Part shown: positions 26,434 to 36,507 of the stretch, in pieces
Position numbering within the stretch: the stretch's first letter is position 1
Layout: each line of letters opens with the position of its first letter
Assembly: GCA_963768075.1 (NCBI GenBank)
Contig: CAVYHD010000051.1
Span: forward strand, 248,001 to 312,000
DNA from: QHXW01 sp963768075
Lineage (GTDB): Bacteria > Acidobacteriota > Terriglobia > Bryobacterales > Bryobacteraceae
Direction of reading: 5' to 3'
Length of the DNA stretch: 64,000 nt
Made by a program: the position numbers and the translations under genes
The notes under the pieces: generated by a model
Database searches by the model: none
What the model was told of the DNA's origin: nothing
The model's input: the letters and a program-made list of their open reading frames with translations, nothing else

Positions 26434-27261
26434 ATGAAGCTTGCTGTTGCGTTGATGGTGCTATCTACTCTTGCGATTCCGTCCCGGATAGCAGGGCAAA
26501 CGGCCGAACCGGATCAGACACCACCCGCCGGTGCGCCAACGAGCCCTGCGCCTCAGGCACCAGTCCCGCGGCCAACGCCGACCGTCGATCGGCCAGTCTC
26601 CTGGAAACTATTGCTTCCGAACCTGATCAGCGATCAAGAGCGCATCTGGTTATTTCCAATCCGACTTGTGCAGGGGCAAAGCTGGATTCCCACCGCCGCC
26701 GTCCTCGGAACCACGGCCGGACTGTTTGCGCTAGATCCGATCGAGGCCGCTCACTTCCGTCGCACCTCGTCATTCGGTGGGTTCAATAACATTTTCACCG
26801 GAAACGCCACGCTCATCGGTATCATGGCGACCCCGATCTCGGTTTACGGCATCGGATTGATCCGGAGAGACTCGAAAATGGAACGCACGGCACTGCTGGC
26901 GGGTGAAGCCATAGCCGACTCCGAGGTCGTCACGACGGTCTTGAAGGACGCCACCGGCCGTCTACGCCCGGCCGCCATTCCGGTTGGGGGTAACTTTTCC
27001 GATAGCTGGTTTGAGAGCAGCGGCTCACTTTTGCGCGGAAACGGATGTTTCCCCTCGGGTCACACAATTGCCGCCGTCTCGGTAGCCACGGTCATCGCCC
27101 GCCGCTACGGAAATCACCGGTGGGTTCCATATGCGGCATACGGGATGGCGGCCCTGGTTGGATTTTCGAGGCTTTCTCTGTCAGCTCACTTTTTGTCAGA
27201 CGTCTTCATGGGTGGTGCTCTTGGGTACTCAATCAGCCGTTTCACCGTGCTGCGCCAGTAG
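26434..27261 (+). CDS. PAP2-family phosphatase, exported
   Basis: The 275-residue protein has a signal peptide (about 1-21), a Pro/Thr-rich linker, and an acid-phosphatase/PAP2 domain. All three signature motifs are visible: KDATGRLRP (KX6RP), CFPSGHT (PSGH) and SRLSLSAHFLSD (SRX5HX3D). Several hydrophobic segments suggest membrane association. The family dephosphorylates lipid phosphates such as undecaprenyl pyrophosphate or phosphatidic acid, or acts as a non-specific acid phosphatase. The exact substrate cannot be told. It is transcribed divergently from the ThuA operon; the next gene starts 52 bases downstream. Confidence 0.9.
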   Translation: MKLAVALMVLSTLAIPSRIAGQTAEPDQTPPAGAPTSPAPQAPVPRPTPTVDRPVSWKLLLPNLISDQERIWLFPIRLVQGQSWIPTAAVLGTTAGLFALDPIEAAHFRRTSSFGGFNNIFTGNATLIGIMATPISVYGIGLIRRDSKMERTALLAGEAIADSEVVTTVLKDATGRLRPAAIPVGGNFSDSWFESSGSLLRGNGCFPSGHTIAAVSVATVIARRYGNHRWVPYAAYGMAALVGFSRLSLSAHFLSDVFMGGALGYSISRFTVLRQ

Positions 27262-27313
27262 CGGCAGTCAGCAGTCCTGGCGCGGAATCCCGATCCCCGT
27301 TATACTTTGGCAC

Positions 27314-29530
27314 ATGTTCTCGGTGAATCGGGTCCTGGCCGGGTTCCTGGTGTGCATCACCGCCGGCGCGCAATCGGTAGCTTCGAACGCTTCACAACTG
27401 GGTCATTCGTCGCACGGGTCGGCGTTCGACGCGGGGCCGCGGCAGAAGCCGCAATTGATGGACGGAATCGGCACGGCCGAGTTTCCCATAACCACGAAGA
27501 ACCCGGAAGTGCAGAAATGGTTCAACCAGGGCAACGCCATGCTGCATTCGTTTTTCTTCTACGAAGCCGAGAGGTCGTTCCGCTGGTGCGTGAAGCTCGA
27601 ACCCGAGAATGCCATGGCGTACTGGGGCCTGGCCAATGCGACGCAGGGTGACCGGGCGAAGGATTTCCTGGCCGAGGCGGTGAAGCGCAAGAACACGGTC
27701 ACGGAAAGGGAAAGGCTGTACATCGAGGCTCTGGAGGCGGGAATGCTTCCGAAGCCGGGATCCTTTCGGCGGGAGAATGCTAATGCGTCCGAAGATCAGC
27801 GCCGGGAACAGATCAAGAAGCTCGAGACCCTGTGTCTGAAGTACCCGGACGATATGGAGGCGCGGGCCTACCTGGCGCTGGCCATGATGGGCGGGGACCG
27901 CTATGGCACCGAACTCGTGATCCGCGAAGTGCTGGCGAAGCAGCCCATGCATCCCGGCGCCCACCATTACCGAATCCACAACTGGGACTATCACGAGGCG
28001 GAGCAGGCGCTCGAGAGTTGCCGGAAATACACCGAGATTGTCCCGAATATCGGACATGCGCAGCACATGCCGGGGCACATTTACAGCATCCTGGGCATGT
28101 GGAACGAGGCGGCGATTTCGATGGACACTGCCACTCGCGTAGAGAAGCGCTACATGCAGCAGAGCCTGACGTTCCCATTCAACACTTGGAACTACGGGCA
28201 CAACCGGAACTATCTCTCTTACATCCAGGAGCAGATGGGAATGGTGGATGCAGCGATCTTCGGAGCGCGACAGTTGATCGACGCGCCGCTTGACCCGCAG
28301 GAAAACAACGAAAACTGGCGGAGTTTCCAGTCCCAGGGGATCTTCGCGCTGGCACGCGCGCTCGCCAAGTTCGAGCGTTGGGATGAAATCCTGGATCCGA
28401 AGGTCATCCCGTGGCGGGACCTGAACCGGGACAAGGCGGACAAAGCGTATTTCGAGGCTCGCGCCTGGTTCGCGAAGGGAGACGTGGAGAAAGCCGGGAA
28501 GAGCATTCGGGCGCACGAGGCTCTAAAAAAGGATTTGGAGAAGAACAAAGACTTGGAGTCGATCTATAACATCCAATCGGAAGAGTTGGATGCCCGGGGC
28601 GCACTGGCCCGCGGTGAAAACCTCGAGGGCTTGTCGATGCTGGCGCAGGCAGCGCAGCACGAAGCGGAGTTTCAACGGGAATACGCCGATCCGCCGCTGT
28701 ATCCCGAGCCGTTGTACGCCCACCTGGGTGAAGCGTATCTCACAATGAAGAGTCCCGAATTGGCAAGGGACGCATTTCAGAAGGCGCTGGAGCTGACTCG
28801 GAACGACCTATTTGCCCTCAGCGGGCTGGTCAGGGCCTACATGGCTCTGGGCGAGAAAGATAAGGCGAAGGACGCCATGGCACGCCTGCTTTACGTCACC
28901 GCGAATGCGGACAAGGGCCTCAAGGTGTTGGAACTGGCGAAAGCGGCCGGCGTCACCGCAACGCCGCGGGCGGATACTCCCGCTTCGGAGCGCAACTACG
29001 CTAGAGTGCCGCTCGAGCAATATGGCCCGCCGAAGTGGGAACCGTACGCTGCGCCGGCGCTGGAAGTTCACGACCCCGCCGGCAAGCTGGTCTCGCTCGC
29101 GGACTACCGTGGCACGAATGTGATCCTGGTATTTTATCTGGGCGTCGAGTGCCCGCACTGCATGCGTCAACTCCACACCCTACAGAAGAATAAGGAAGAG
29201 TGGGAGAGACTTGACGCGGTAGTGCTGGCGGTGAGCAGCACCGCGCCCGCGAAGAATGCCGGCCAGTTGAAGCAATTCGGAGATCTGAGTGGAATCCGGT
29301 TGCTTTCGGACGACCAGTACGCCAACGCGCACCGGTTCCATTCCTACGACGATTTCGAGGAAATGGAGCTGCACTCGACGAGCTTGATCGATAAGAAAGG
29401 GCGAGTATATTGGGCCCGGTTCGGCGGCGATCCGTTTGACGGCACCGCGTTCCTGGCCAAGCAGTTGGAGCGGATGAATCAACTGGTGCTGGTGGAATCA
29501 GAGAGACCGAAAATGGCCAGTAACCGCTGA
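27314..29530 (+). CDS. TPR-repeat protein with C-terminal redoxin (AhpC/TSA) domain, secreted
   Basis: The 738-residue protein has a signal peptide (about 1-22), then TPR-like helical repeats through about residue 530 (WFNQGNAMLHSFFFYEAERSF opens the array, and LYAHLGEAYLTMKSPELARD is a clear TPR). The C-terminal thioredoxin-fold domain (about 575-730) contains LVFYLGVECPHCMRQL, a CxxC motif of CPHC type, and SLIDKKGRVYWARFGGDPF. ATG 27314 is chosen because it starts the signal peptide; an upstream extension in frame overlaps the PAP2 gene. Proteins with this fusion are common in Acidobacteriota and their role is unclear. A thiol-dependent envelope function is inferred. Confidence 0.82.
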   Translation: MFSVNRVLAGFLVCITAGAQSVASNASQLGHSSHGSAFDAGPRQKPQLMDGIGTAEFPITTKNPEVQKWFNQGNAMLHSFFFYEAERSFRWCVKLEPENAMAYWGLANATQGDRAKDFLAEAVKRKNTVTERERLYIEALEAGMLPKPGSFRRENANASEDQRREQIKKLETLCLKYPDDMEARAYLALAMMGGDRYGTELVIREVLAKQPMHPGAHHYRIHNWDYHEAEQALESCRKYTEIVPNIGHAQHMPGHIYSILGMWNEAAISMDTATRVEKRYMQQSLTFPFNTWNYGHNRNYLSYIQEQMGMVDAAIFGARQLIDAPLDPQENNENWRSFQSQGIFALARALAKFERWDEILDPKVIPWRDLNRDKADKAYFEARAWFAKGDVEKAGKSIRAHEALKKDLEKNKDLESIYNIQSEELDARGALARGENLEGLSMLAQAAQHEAEFQREYADPPLYPEPLYAHLGEAYLTMKSPELARDAFQKALELTRNDLFALSGLVRAYMALGEKDKAKDAMARLLYVTANADKGLKVLELAKAAGVTATPRADTPASERNYARVPLEQYGPPKWEPYAAPALEVHDPAGKLVSLADYRGTNVILVFYLGVECPHCMRQLHTLQKNKEEWERLDAVVLAVSSTAPAKNAGQLKQFGDLSGIRLLSDDQYANAHRFHSYDDFEEMELHSTSLIDKKGRVYWARFGGDPFDGTAFLAKQLERMNQLVLVESERPKMASNR

Positions 29531-29553
29531 GAAGCTGCCGGCGCCTGGTTGGC

Positions 29554-30813
29554 TCACGAGGTCACTTCCCGCTCCCAGCCAAATCCCGGACGCTCGGAAG
29601 GACGCATGTAGATGCCTTCCGGGCCGCGAGTGATCTGGTTGTCTTCTTCGTAGCGCCGGTAAACCTCGGCCGGCCCGCCCGGGGCCGGCATGAACATTTC
29701 CGACCAGGGCGCATTCGGGGTGGCCATGGTGAAATGCACGCAGTCCTGTACCCCCCCAGCATGCGGGATCACGGGAATGTCGTATGCCGAAGCCAGCGCA
29801 GCGATGCGCCGCAGCTCGGTCAAACCCCCGCACCAGTGAACGTCGGGCTGCCAGACGGCGGCCGCATTATGTTCCAGCATCTGCCGGAAACCATAGCGGA
29901 AATAAACGTGTTCTCCGCCCACAATGCGCGTGGACCGGATGGCCGCCCTCAGCCGCCCAAATCCCTCGAAATCGTATGGCGGTAGACACTCTTCCATCCA
30001 GTAGACCCGGTAAGGCGCAACCGCTTCCGCGAGCTCAATGCTGTACTGCTCGTTCAATGCCATCCAGCAATCGAGCATGATGTCGCCATCGGGACCGAGC
30101 AACTCCCGCGTGTGCTTCACCAACTCGATGTTCTTCTTCAGCCCTTCCCGCCCGTCGGCCGGGCCGTAAGGGACTGCCAGCTTCAGCCGTTTGTAGCCGA
30201 ACTGGATGTGCTGCTCGATATCGTTGCCCGTGCAATAGGTGGGAATGCGCGTTTTCGTTTCGCCGCCCAGCAGCTTGTACACCGGCATACCCAGCGCATT
30301 GCCGATCAGATCCCAGAGGGCCAGGTCCACGCCGCTGATGGCGTGAGGCACCACGCCCGCCTGCCCGTAGTACATGCTGGAGCGAAAAAGAATGTCCCAG
30401 ATCCGCTCGATGTTGAACGGGTCCTCGCCGATCAGCAGCTTGGTGAAATGCCCCTCCACCACCTGCCCTCCGGCGATGCCCCCGCTTCCATAGCCCTTCA
30501 CGCCCTTGTCGGTTGAGATCTCAACCGTGAAGGCCTCCAGCTTTCCGGGATCCGGCATGAACAGCGACCGCTGCGCCTTATACTCCGGGTAAATGGACAT
30601 GGGGTTGGCTACTTCCACGCCGCCGGTCGACCATGAGCCCGCCGCCGGCTCGTACGCGGGCACCGGCCGCTTCGGCCGGGTGTGAACCAGCCGGACGCCG
30701 GTGATTTTCAGTTTGCTCTTTTCGTCCTGAAACGGAACAGGCATGGCGCTTGTGTGATGGATGAGTCCCAGCGCGGCGCCGCTACCGAGTGCCAGAAAAC
30801 TCCGCCGTCGCAT
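29554..30813 (-). CDS. Enolase-superfamily dehydratase, L-rhamnonate-dehydratase-like, Tat-exported
   Basis: The 419-residue protein begins MRRRSFLALGSGAALGL, a Tat-like leader unusual for this enzyme family. The barrel carries metal ligands Asp248 (IMLDCWM), Glu274 (MEECLPP) and Glu301 (GGEH), and the general base His351 (VIPH). SIYPEYKAQR, VDLALWDLIGNALGMPVYKL and QPDVHWCGGLTEL closely resemble L-rhamnonate dehydratase. Family members remove water from acid sugars. The substrate here is inferred to be an aldonate such as rhamnonate or a relative, and the leader implies a periplasmic location. It lies between the TPR-redoxin gene (convergent) and the glycosidase gene (divergent). Confidence 0.82.
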   Translation of the reverse strand: MRRRSFLALGSGAALGLIHHTSAMPVPFQDEKSKLKITGVRLVHTRPKRPVPAYEPAAGSWSTGGVEVANPMSIYPEYKAQRSLFMPDPGKLEAFTVEISTDKGVKGYGSGGIAGGQVVEGHFTKLLIGEDPFNIERIWDILFRSSMYYGQAGVVPHAISGVDLALWDLIGNALGMPVYKLLGGETKTRIPTYCTGNDIEQHIQFGYKRLKLAVPYGPADGREGLKKNIELVKHTRELLGPDGDIMLDCWMALNEQYSIELAEAVAPYRVYWMEECLPPYDFEGFGRLRAAIRSTRIVGGEHVYFRYGFRQMLEHNAAAVWQPDVHWCGGLTELRRIAALASAYDIPVIPHAGGVQDCVHFTMATPNAPWSEMFMPAPGGPAEVYRRYEEDNQITRGPEGIYMRPSERPGFGWEREVTS

Positions 30814-30987
30814 GGTACACGGCTCTGATTATTTGAAACCACAGCTATCTTGTCAAGGCATGATTCGCGAAATGGCTGTTTCAGAAGTATTCTTAGAGGA
30901 ATGTCGGAGCTCGCTCTCCACGTCCGCGGCAGCGGAACGTTCGCCGCCCGGGGCTCGCGCTAACTCTGCTAATGTGAGACTAAACCG

Positions 30988-33021
30988 ATGAATGCAAGCG
31001 GCAGTTTGATGATCGCGGCGCTCACGTTAATGGGCACCCCCGGCTTCGCGGCGGAGGCCGCGCTCGTCCAGGGCAAGAACATCCGTATCGAGTTCGATGG
31101 CGCCATGCACAGCCGGGTGGTCGCCTTGCTCGGAAGACAGGAGCGGATAGTTGGCGAGTTTACGCCCTCGGAATCCATTCGCGTATCCGGCGGTGAAATC
31201 AAAGACTTTACGCTACAAAAACAGACTCGCGAGCCCATCCGCGACCGCCTGGGGGCCGGTTTCCGGACGGTAATTACGGGCACGGCTTCGTCTCTGAAGA
31301 AGACGGTGATCGTTACCGTGTACGACCGGTTTCCCTCGATGGCATTCTTCGATGTGGAGTACACCAACACAGGGTCCGCCGATCTGCCGGTAAACAGCTG
31401 GACCAATCAGCATTACTCCATCAGCGCTTCGGCCTCGGCCGCCCAACCTGCGTTCTGGTCGTTCCAAAGCGGCTCTTACGAGAACCGGCCGGATTGGGTG
31501 CTGCCGTTGAAGCCGGGTTTCAAACAGGAAAATTTCCTGGGCATGAACGCCCCCGACTATGGCGGAGGTACACCCGTGGTCGATGTCTGGTGTCGAGAGG
31601 TGGGCATCGCCGTGGGTCATGTGGAAATGGCTCCGAAACTGGTCTCCCTGCCGGTGTCGGAACAAGGTGCCGACCGGGCGGCGGTAGCGGTTGAGTTCAA
31701 ACATGATGAGGTGATCAAACCCGGAGCCACACTCAAGACTTTTCGCACGTTTGCGGCCGTTCACCAGGGCGATTATTTTCAAACGCTGCGCGAATACCGG
31801 AACGTGATGATCGCTCAGGGAATGCATTTCGACGCCTCGCCCGAAAGCGCCTTCGGTCCCATTTGGTGCGCCTGGGGCTACGGCCGGAAGATCAAGCCCA
31901 GCCAGATCTACAACGCGTTGCCGATCGTGAAGAAGCTCGGCTTCACCTGGGTTACGCTCGACGACGGCTGGCAGACCGCACAGGGCGACTGGTTCCTGCA
32001 GCCGCAGAAGTTTCCGAATGGCGACGCGGACATGAAGGCCCTCGTGGATAAGATTCACGCCGAAGGTTTCAAGGCCCAGTTATGGTGGGCGCCGCTTGCC
32101 GCCGATCCTGGGACTGAGCTGGTCAAGAAACACCCGGATTGGCTCCTGCTTAACGCCGACGGCAGCAAGCAGAAGATCTCCTACTGGAACTCCTGGTATC
32201 TATGCCCGGCCTATCCCGCGGTCGTGGAATACCACAAGGCGATCGTCGTGAAAGCCCTTCGGGATTGGGGCTTCGACGGGCTGAAGCTGGACGGTCAGCA
32301 TATGAATGCCGCGCCCCCCTGCTACAATCCAGCCCACAAGCACGCCACGCCCGAAGAATCCGTGGAGGGAATGCCCAAGTTCTTCCAGGCTCTTTACGAA
32401 ACGGCTCGCGACGTGAAGCCGGATGCTCTTGTAGAGTTCTGCCCGTGTGGAACCTCTTATTCCTTTTTCACGCTGCCGTTCCTGAACATGTCGGTAGCGT
32501 CAGATCCTGAGTCGGCATGGCAGGTGCGCACAAAAGGTAAGACGCTCAAGGCTCTCCAGGGAGACTCGGTGGCTTACTTCGGCGACCACGTCGATATGAC
32601 CAAGGATGATTTCGCCTCTACCGTAGGCGTGGGCGGTGTGGTTGGCTCGAACTTCACCTGGCCGGAGGGATCGGCGGATCGGAAGCGCAACGATCTTACA
32701 CCCGTGCGTGAACAGGCGTTCGAAAAGTGGCTGGGCATCTATAAGGAGAAAATGCTCTCGCGCGGCGAATATCTCGGCGGGTTGTACGACATTGGTTTTG
32801 ATCGGCCCGAAGCCCACGCGATACGCAAGGATAGCGGCATGTACTACGCCTTTTATGCACCGCACTGGAGTGGCAAGATCGCGCTGCGGGGCCTCGCGGA
32901 ACGTGCTTATCGCGTCACCGACTACGTGAACGGCAAGGATCTCGGGATAGTTCATGGGCCGGTGGCAGACCTTGACGTTAGCTTCGACCAGCACCTGTTG
33001 CTCGAAGCGAAACCGGAGTAG
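30988..33021 (+). CDS. GH36-like alpha-galactosidase / melibiase-type glycoside hydrolase, secreted
   Basis: The 677-residue protein has a signal peptide (about 1-23). An N-terminal beta-sandwich (to about 280) is followed by a TIM barrel (WCAWGYGRKI, WVTLDDGWQ, AQLWWAPLAADPG) with the nucleophile Asp435 in FDGLKLDGQ. The acid/base is probably the Asp in NMSVASDPES (about 510). A C-terminal beta domain ends the protein. The pattern fits clan GH-D (GH27/GH36), retaining enzymes that cleave alpha-galactosides or alpha-N-acetylgalactosaminides. The position beside a sugar-acid dehydratase suggests plant- or microbe-derived oligosaccharide use. Start ATG 30988 comes directly before the signal peptide. 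Confidence 0.85.
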   Translation: MNASGSLMIAALTLMGTPGFAAEAALVQGKNIRIEFDGAMHSRVVALLGRQERIVGEFTPSESIRVSGGEIKDFTLQKQTREPIRDRLGAGFRTVITGTASSLKKTVIVTVYDRFPSMAFFDVEYTNTGSADLPVNSWTNQHYSISASASAAQPAFWSFQSGSYENRPDWVLPLKPGFKQENFLGMNAPDYGGGTPVVDVWCREVGIAVGHVEMAPKLVSLPVSEQGADRAAVAVEFKHDEVIKPGATLKTFRTFAAVHQGDYFQTLREYRNVMIAQGMHFDASPESAFGPIWCAWGYGRKIKPSQIYNALPIVKKLGFTWVTLDDGWQTAQGDWFLQPQKFPNGDADMKALVDKIHAEGFKAQLWWAPLAADPGTELVKKHPDWLLLNADGSKQKISYWNSWYLCPAYPAVVEYHKAIVVKALRDWGFDGLKLDGQHMNAAPPCYNPAHKHATPEESVEGMPKFFQALYETARDVKPDALVEFCPCGTSYSFFTLPFLNMSVASDPESAWQVRTKGKTLKALQGDSVAYFGDHVDMTKDDFASTVGVGGVVGSNFTWPEGSADRKRNDLTPVREQAFEKWLGIYKEKMLSRGEYLGGLYDIGFDRPEAHAIRKDSGMYYAFYAPHWSGKIALRGLAERAYRVTDYVNGKDLGIVHGPVADLDVSFDQHLLLEAKPE

Positions 33022-33154
33022 CATTCGCGGAGCAGGGCACGGTGGCGCTGGCGTCAACCAGCTGGCGAAATAGCAACCACATCATGCGAGGGCGTCCAAC
33101 CCGGGAAATACATTCTGGGGACGGTCTTCCGTTGCAACGGATCGCGCTGGTGGT

Positions 33155-35166
33155 ATGCTTAAAATCATCCGCAAAATGCCTAGATGTGGGCGTTTCTTTC
33201 TGTTCTTCGTGGTGAGCGTGCTGGCGGCTTCAGGCCAGGCGCCGATCTCTTTCGGCGAGAAGCTCTATCCGGTATTTCAGCAGGCTGGCTGCCGCGCGTG
33301 CCACAATCCCGAAGGCGTGGCCTCGCCTACGCGGTTGCACTTTCCTGAAGAGAGTGCTTCGAACGAAAAGGTGGAGGCTTTCGGGAGGTCCCTCGTTGAG
33401 CTGGTCGACCGTGACAATCCCGACAACTCCATCCTTCTGAAAAAGCCCACAAATCGAATCAAGCACAGCGGCGGCGAGCGAATAAAACCGGGCAGCCCGG
33501 AAGAGGTGCTGCTGAAGCAATGGATCGGTTATCTAGCCACTCTGTCCGGTCCCGAGTTGGCGCAGGCGCTGCAATATAAGACGCGGGACGCGGCTGGCTC
33601 CGGCCAGGCGCCGGAAGTGGTCCTGCGCCGGCTGACGAACCAGCAATATAACAACACCGTGCGTGACCTGCTCAAGGATCCTACCGACCCGGCGAATCAG
33701 TTTCCACCAGAGGACTACGTTAACGGCTTCAAGAATCAGTATCAGTCGCAATCGTTATCGCCCATTCAGATCGAAGCGTACAGCGTAGCGGCCGAGCGTC
33801 TGGCGGCCAACGCCTTCCGCCGCGGAGATTTCCGCCACTTGATCCCATGTACTCCCACCGGAGCAGACGACGCCGGCTGCCGTCTCAAGTTCATCGAGAG
33901 CTTCGGCCGCCGGGCCTTCCGCCGCCCGCTCGAGCCGGAAGAGGTTGCGCTGTATGACCGGCTTTTCAAAGCCGAGGGCGATTTTCAAAAAGGCGCCGAA
34001 ACGGTGATCGAAGCCACGCTGCAGTCTCCGTCATTTCTGTTCTGGATGGAGCAAACGTCCAATCCAAAGTGGAAGCCCTACACGGTGGCCAGCCGGTTGG
34101 CTTATTTCATCTGGAACACCATGCCTGACGACGCCCTGCTCGATAGCGCGGCGCGCGGCGAGTTGAACGGTCCCGACGCCATTGGGCGCACGGCGCGCCG
34201 GATGCTGGATGATCCCAGAGCCAAACAGGGCCTCTACGACTTCATATCGCAATGGCTGCGCTTCGACCGTGTGCTGACGGCTGCCCGCGACCGGCGTTTC
34301 TTCCCGTTGTTCAGTCGTGACCTGGCGTTCGCCATGATCGAAGAGACCAAACACTTCATTGACGACCTGGTGTGGAATGACAGAGATTTCATGGACGCGT
34401 TCACCGCCAATTACGGCTTCGTGAACTCGGATCTGGCGGCCATATACAAGGTGCCGACGCCAGCCCGTGAGTATGCTCGCGTGGAGTTCCCGGCGGAGCA
34501 GCAGCGTTCCGGTCTGCTCGGCGAGGCGCTATTCCTGACCCTCACCAGCAAACTCGAGGAAACGGCACCCACGGCGCGTGGCCTATTCGTGCGAGAGCAG
34601 TTCCTCTGCCAGCACGTGCCCCCTCCGCCGCCGGGGGTTGATACCAACCTGCCGTCGGTCGAAGAGGCGCGGCCGCTGACCAATCGGGAACGCCTCTCGG
34701 CCCACACCGGCGACAAGGTCTGTGCCGGTTGCCATCACCTGATCGATCCCATCGGCTTCGGCCTGGAGAAGTTCGACGCTATCGGCATGTACCGCGAAAA
34801 GCAGAGGATGCTGTTCGATCCGGAGTACCACGGCGCTGATGTGAACAGGCCGAAACCCAAGGAAGTATTTCTCACCCTGGACACTACAGGCCAGGTGGCG
34901 GGCCTGCCGGAGCCGCAATTCTCGACGCGCGGCAATTGGGCGAATTGCTGGCTCAGACGCCGCAGTGCCAGGAGTGTATCGTGAAGCAGCTCTTCCGGTA
35001 CATGTCCGGCCGGCAAGATACGGCCGCCGATATCCCCATGATCCATATGGCTTTAGGTGATTTTCAGAAATCAGGATACCGTTACAAGGAGCTGGTTGTA
35101 TCATTGGTACAGCAGTGGGATACGCTGCCGGCGGAAAGGAACGTCAATGTCGCAAGTAATCACTAA
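33155..35166 (+). CDS. DUF1592-type secreted cytochrome-like protein (PSCyt/PSD domains), one frameshift
   Basis: About 670 residues after repair. A signal peptide is followed by a cytochrome-c-like N-terminal domain with CRACH (haem motif). Next come conserved modules of the planctomycete/acidobacterial PSD set: RRLTNQQYNNTVRDLL, SFGRRAFRRPLEPEEV, SRLAYFIWNTMPDDALL, and GLLGEALFLTLTS followed by CAGCHHLIDPIGFGLEKFD (second CxxCH). One base is missing near 34932; after it the conserved end QLGELLAQTPQC to SLVQQWD runs in another frame to 35166. The next gene (DUF1552) starts 20 bases before this stop, the usual arrangement for this pair. Function unknown; probably a periplasmic redox protein. 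An internal ATG (33176) is an alternative start. Confidence 0.85.
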
Positions 35167-36493
35167 GCGCGTTAGATTGTCGCGTAGATCGCTGCTGAAG
35201 GGGTTTGCGATCTCCCACGCGCCGGTTATCGTGGGGCTGCCGCCGCTAGTCTCGATGTTCAACTCGGCGGGCACCGCTTACGCCGCCGACGTGGATCCAT
35301 CGATGAAGACCGCGCCCATCGCCAAGCGCTTCGTGCTTTGGTTTAACGGCAACGGCATCCCGGAACGATATTGGATTCCGGATCGCACTGGCGCCGATTA
35401 CGACATGACGCCCTGCCTGCTGCCGCTCGCCCGATTACACGATGAAGTCCACGTGCTGAGCGGGCTTGATAACGCGGCCATCGGCAATGCCGCTGGTGAC
35501 GGCCACTCCACCGCCATGAGCGCGCTCATGACGTGTACGCATTATACGGGGCGGAGTCCGGGCGGTCCTTCGGTGGATCAGATCGTCGCGCAGAAGCTCG
35601 CTGCCGAAACCCGGTTCCGGTCACTGCAGATCGGAGTTTCGCAGGAATCGTTCGGCAGCTCAATCCACAAGAACATGAGCTGGTCAGGCCCTGATCGCCC
35701 CCTGGCCCCGGAAGAGATTCCGCATCGCCTGTTCGACCGCCTGTTCGGCGCCAAAGATCAAGGCTGGGTCAACCGCAAACGCAGTATCCTCGATGCGGTA
35801 AACCAGGAAGCCAACCTTCTCCGCAAGGATCTTCCGCGAGAGGATGTGCAGCGTCTGGATGAGCATATGGCTTCCATTCGGGATCTGGAGCGCGCGATCA
35901 CGTCGCTGCCGCCGGAGTACCGGCAGGTGGCCAAGCCCGAAGAAGACTTTGACATGAAGGACTGGCCGCGCATCGCCAAGATTCAGAGCGATCTGCTGGC
36001 CTACGCGCTGGTCACACGGCAGACTCGCGTGGCGAGCTATATGCTTACCAAATGCCAGGGCCTCGCGCGATTCCCATGGCTAGGGCATGATGAGGCGCGG
36101 CACCACGATTACACCCACGCGGACGGTAAGGCGCCCGGTGCGGACAAGGCCAGCGGCCAGCGCATTCTGCGCGACATCTGCCGCTGGCACGTGGAGGAGT
36201 TTGCTTATCTAGTGGCCAAGCTGAAATCGATACCGGAAGGCAGCGGGACCGTGCTGGATAACACGTGCCTGGTTTTCGTTCACGAGCATGCCGAAGCCAA
36301 TATCCACAAGGCCAGCGGGATGATCGCTCTTGTCGCGGGATCGAAGGACCGCCTGGTGCACGGCCGCCATACCCGCATCGAAGGCACGTTTGGCGACCTT
36401 TACCGCACCCTCGCCGATGGAGCGTTGGACGCCAACCTCAGCGCTGACGCGTTCCCGACTTCGAGCCGGAAGTTGACGGAGTTGCTGGCTTAG
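35147..36493 (+). CDS. DUF1552 family secreted protein
   Basis: The 448-residue protein begins MSQVITKRVRLSRRSLLKGF, a Tat-type leader with RRSLLK, followed by conserved blocks KRFVLWFNGNGIPERYWIP, HVLSGLDNAAIGNAAGDGHS, GGPSVDQIVAQ, WPRIAKIQSDLLAYAL and WLGHDEARHHDYTH. These match DUF1552 proteins that always follow DUF1592-type genes in Planctomycetes and Acidobacteriota. A hydrolase/sulphatase-like fold has been suggested for the family but no activity is known. ATG 35147 follows a GGAAAGGA-type ribosome-binding site; the longer upstream frame has no conserved sequence. The gene is convergent with the LRR gene at 36508. Confidence 0.88.
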   Translation: MSQVITKRVRLSRRSLLKGFAISHAPVIVGLPPLVSMFNSAGTAYAADVDPSMKTAPIAKRFVLWFNGNGIPERYWIPDRTGADYDMTPCLLPLARLHDEVHVLSGLDNAAIGNAAGDGHSTAMSALMTCTHYTGRSPGGPSVDQIVAQKLAAETRFRSLQIGVSQESFGSSIHKNMSWSGPDRPLAPEEIPHRLFDRLFGAKDQGWVNRKRSILDAVNQEANLLRKDLPREDVQRLDEHMASIRDLERAITSLPPEYRQVAKPEEDFDMKDWPRIAKIQSDLLAYALVTRQTRVASYMLTKCQGLARFPWLGHDEARHHDYTHADGKAPGADKASGQRILRDICRWHVEEFAYLVAKLKSIPEGSGTVLDNTCLVFVHEHAEANIHKASGMIALVAGSKDRLVHGRHTRIEGTFGDLYRTLADGALDANLSADAFPTSSRKLTELLA

Positions 36494-36507
36494 GCCGGAC
36501 CGGCCGA

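Noticed and set aside
27392..28516. 374-codon open frame on the minus strand
   Set aside because: Antisense to the TPR-redoxin gene, which has clear domain motifs.
33022..33070. GCTGGCG direct repeat as a terminator after the glycosidase gene
   Set aside because: It is a direct repeat, so it cannot form a stem.
33022..33154. TTGCAA/TATGCT promoter pair before the DUF1592 gene
   Set aside because: The -10 would overlap the start codon, unless translation begins at 33176; too uncertain to list.
36493..36505. GGCCGGACCGGCC palindrome between convergent genes as a terminator
   Set aside because: Stem of only 4-6 bp around a tiny loop and no T-run on either strand.
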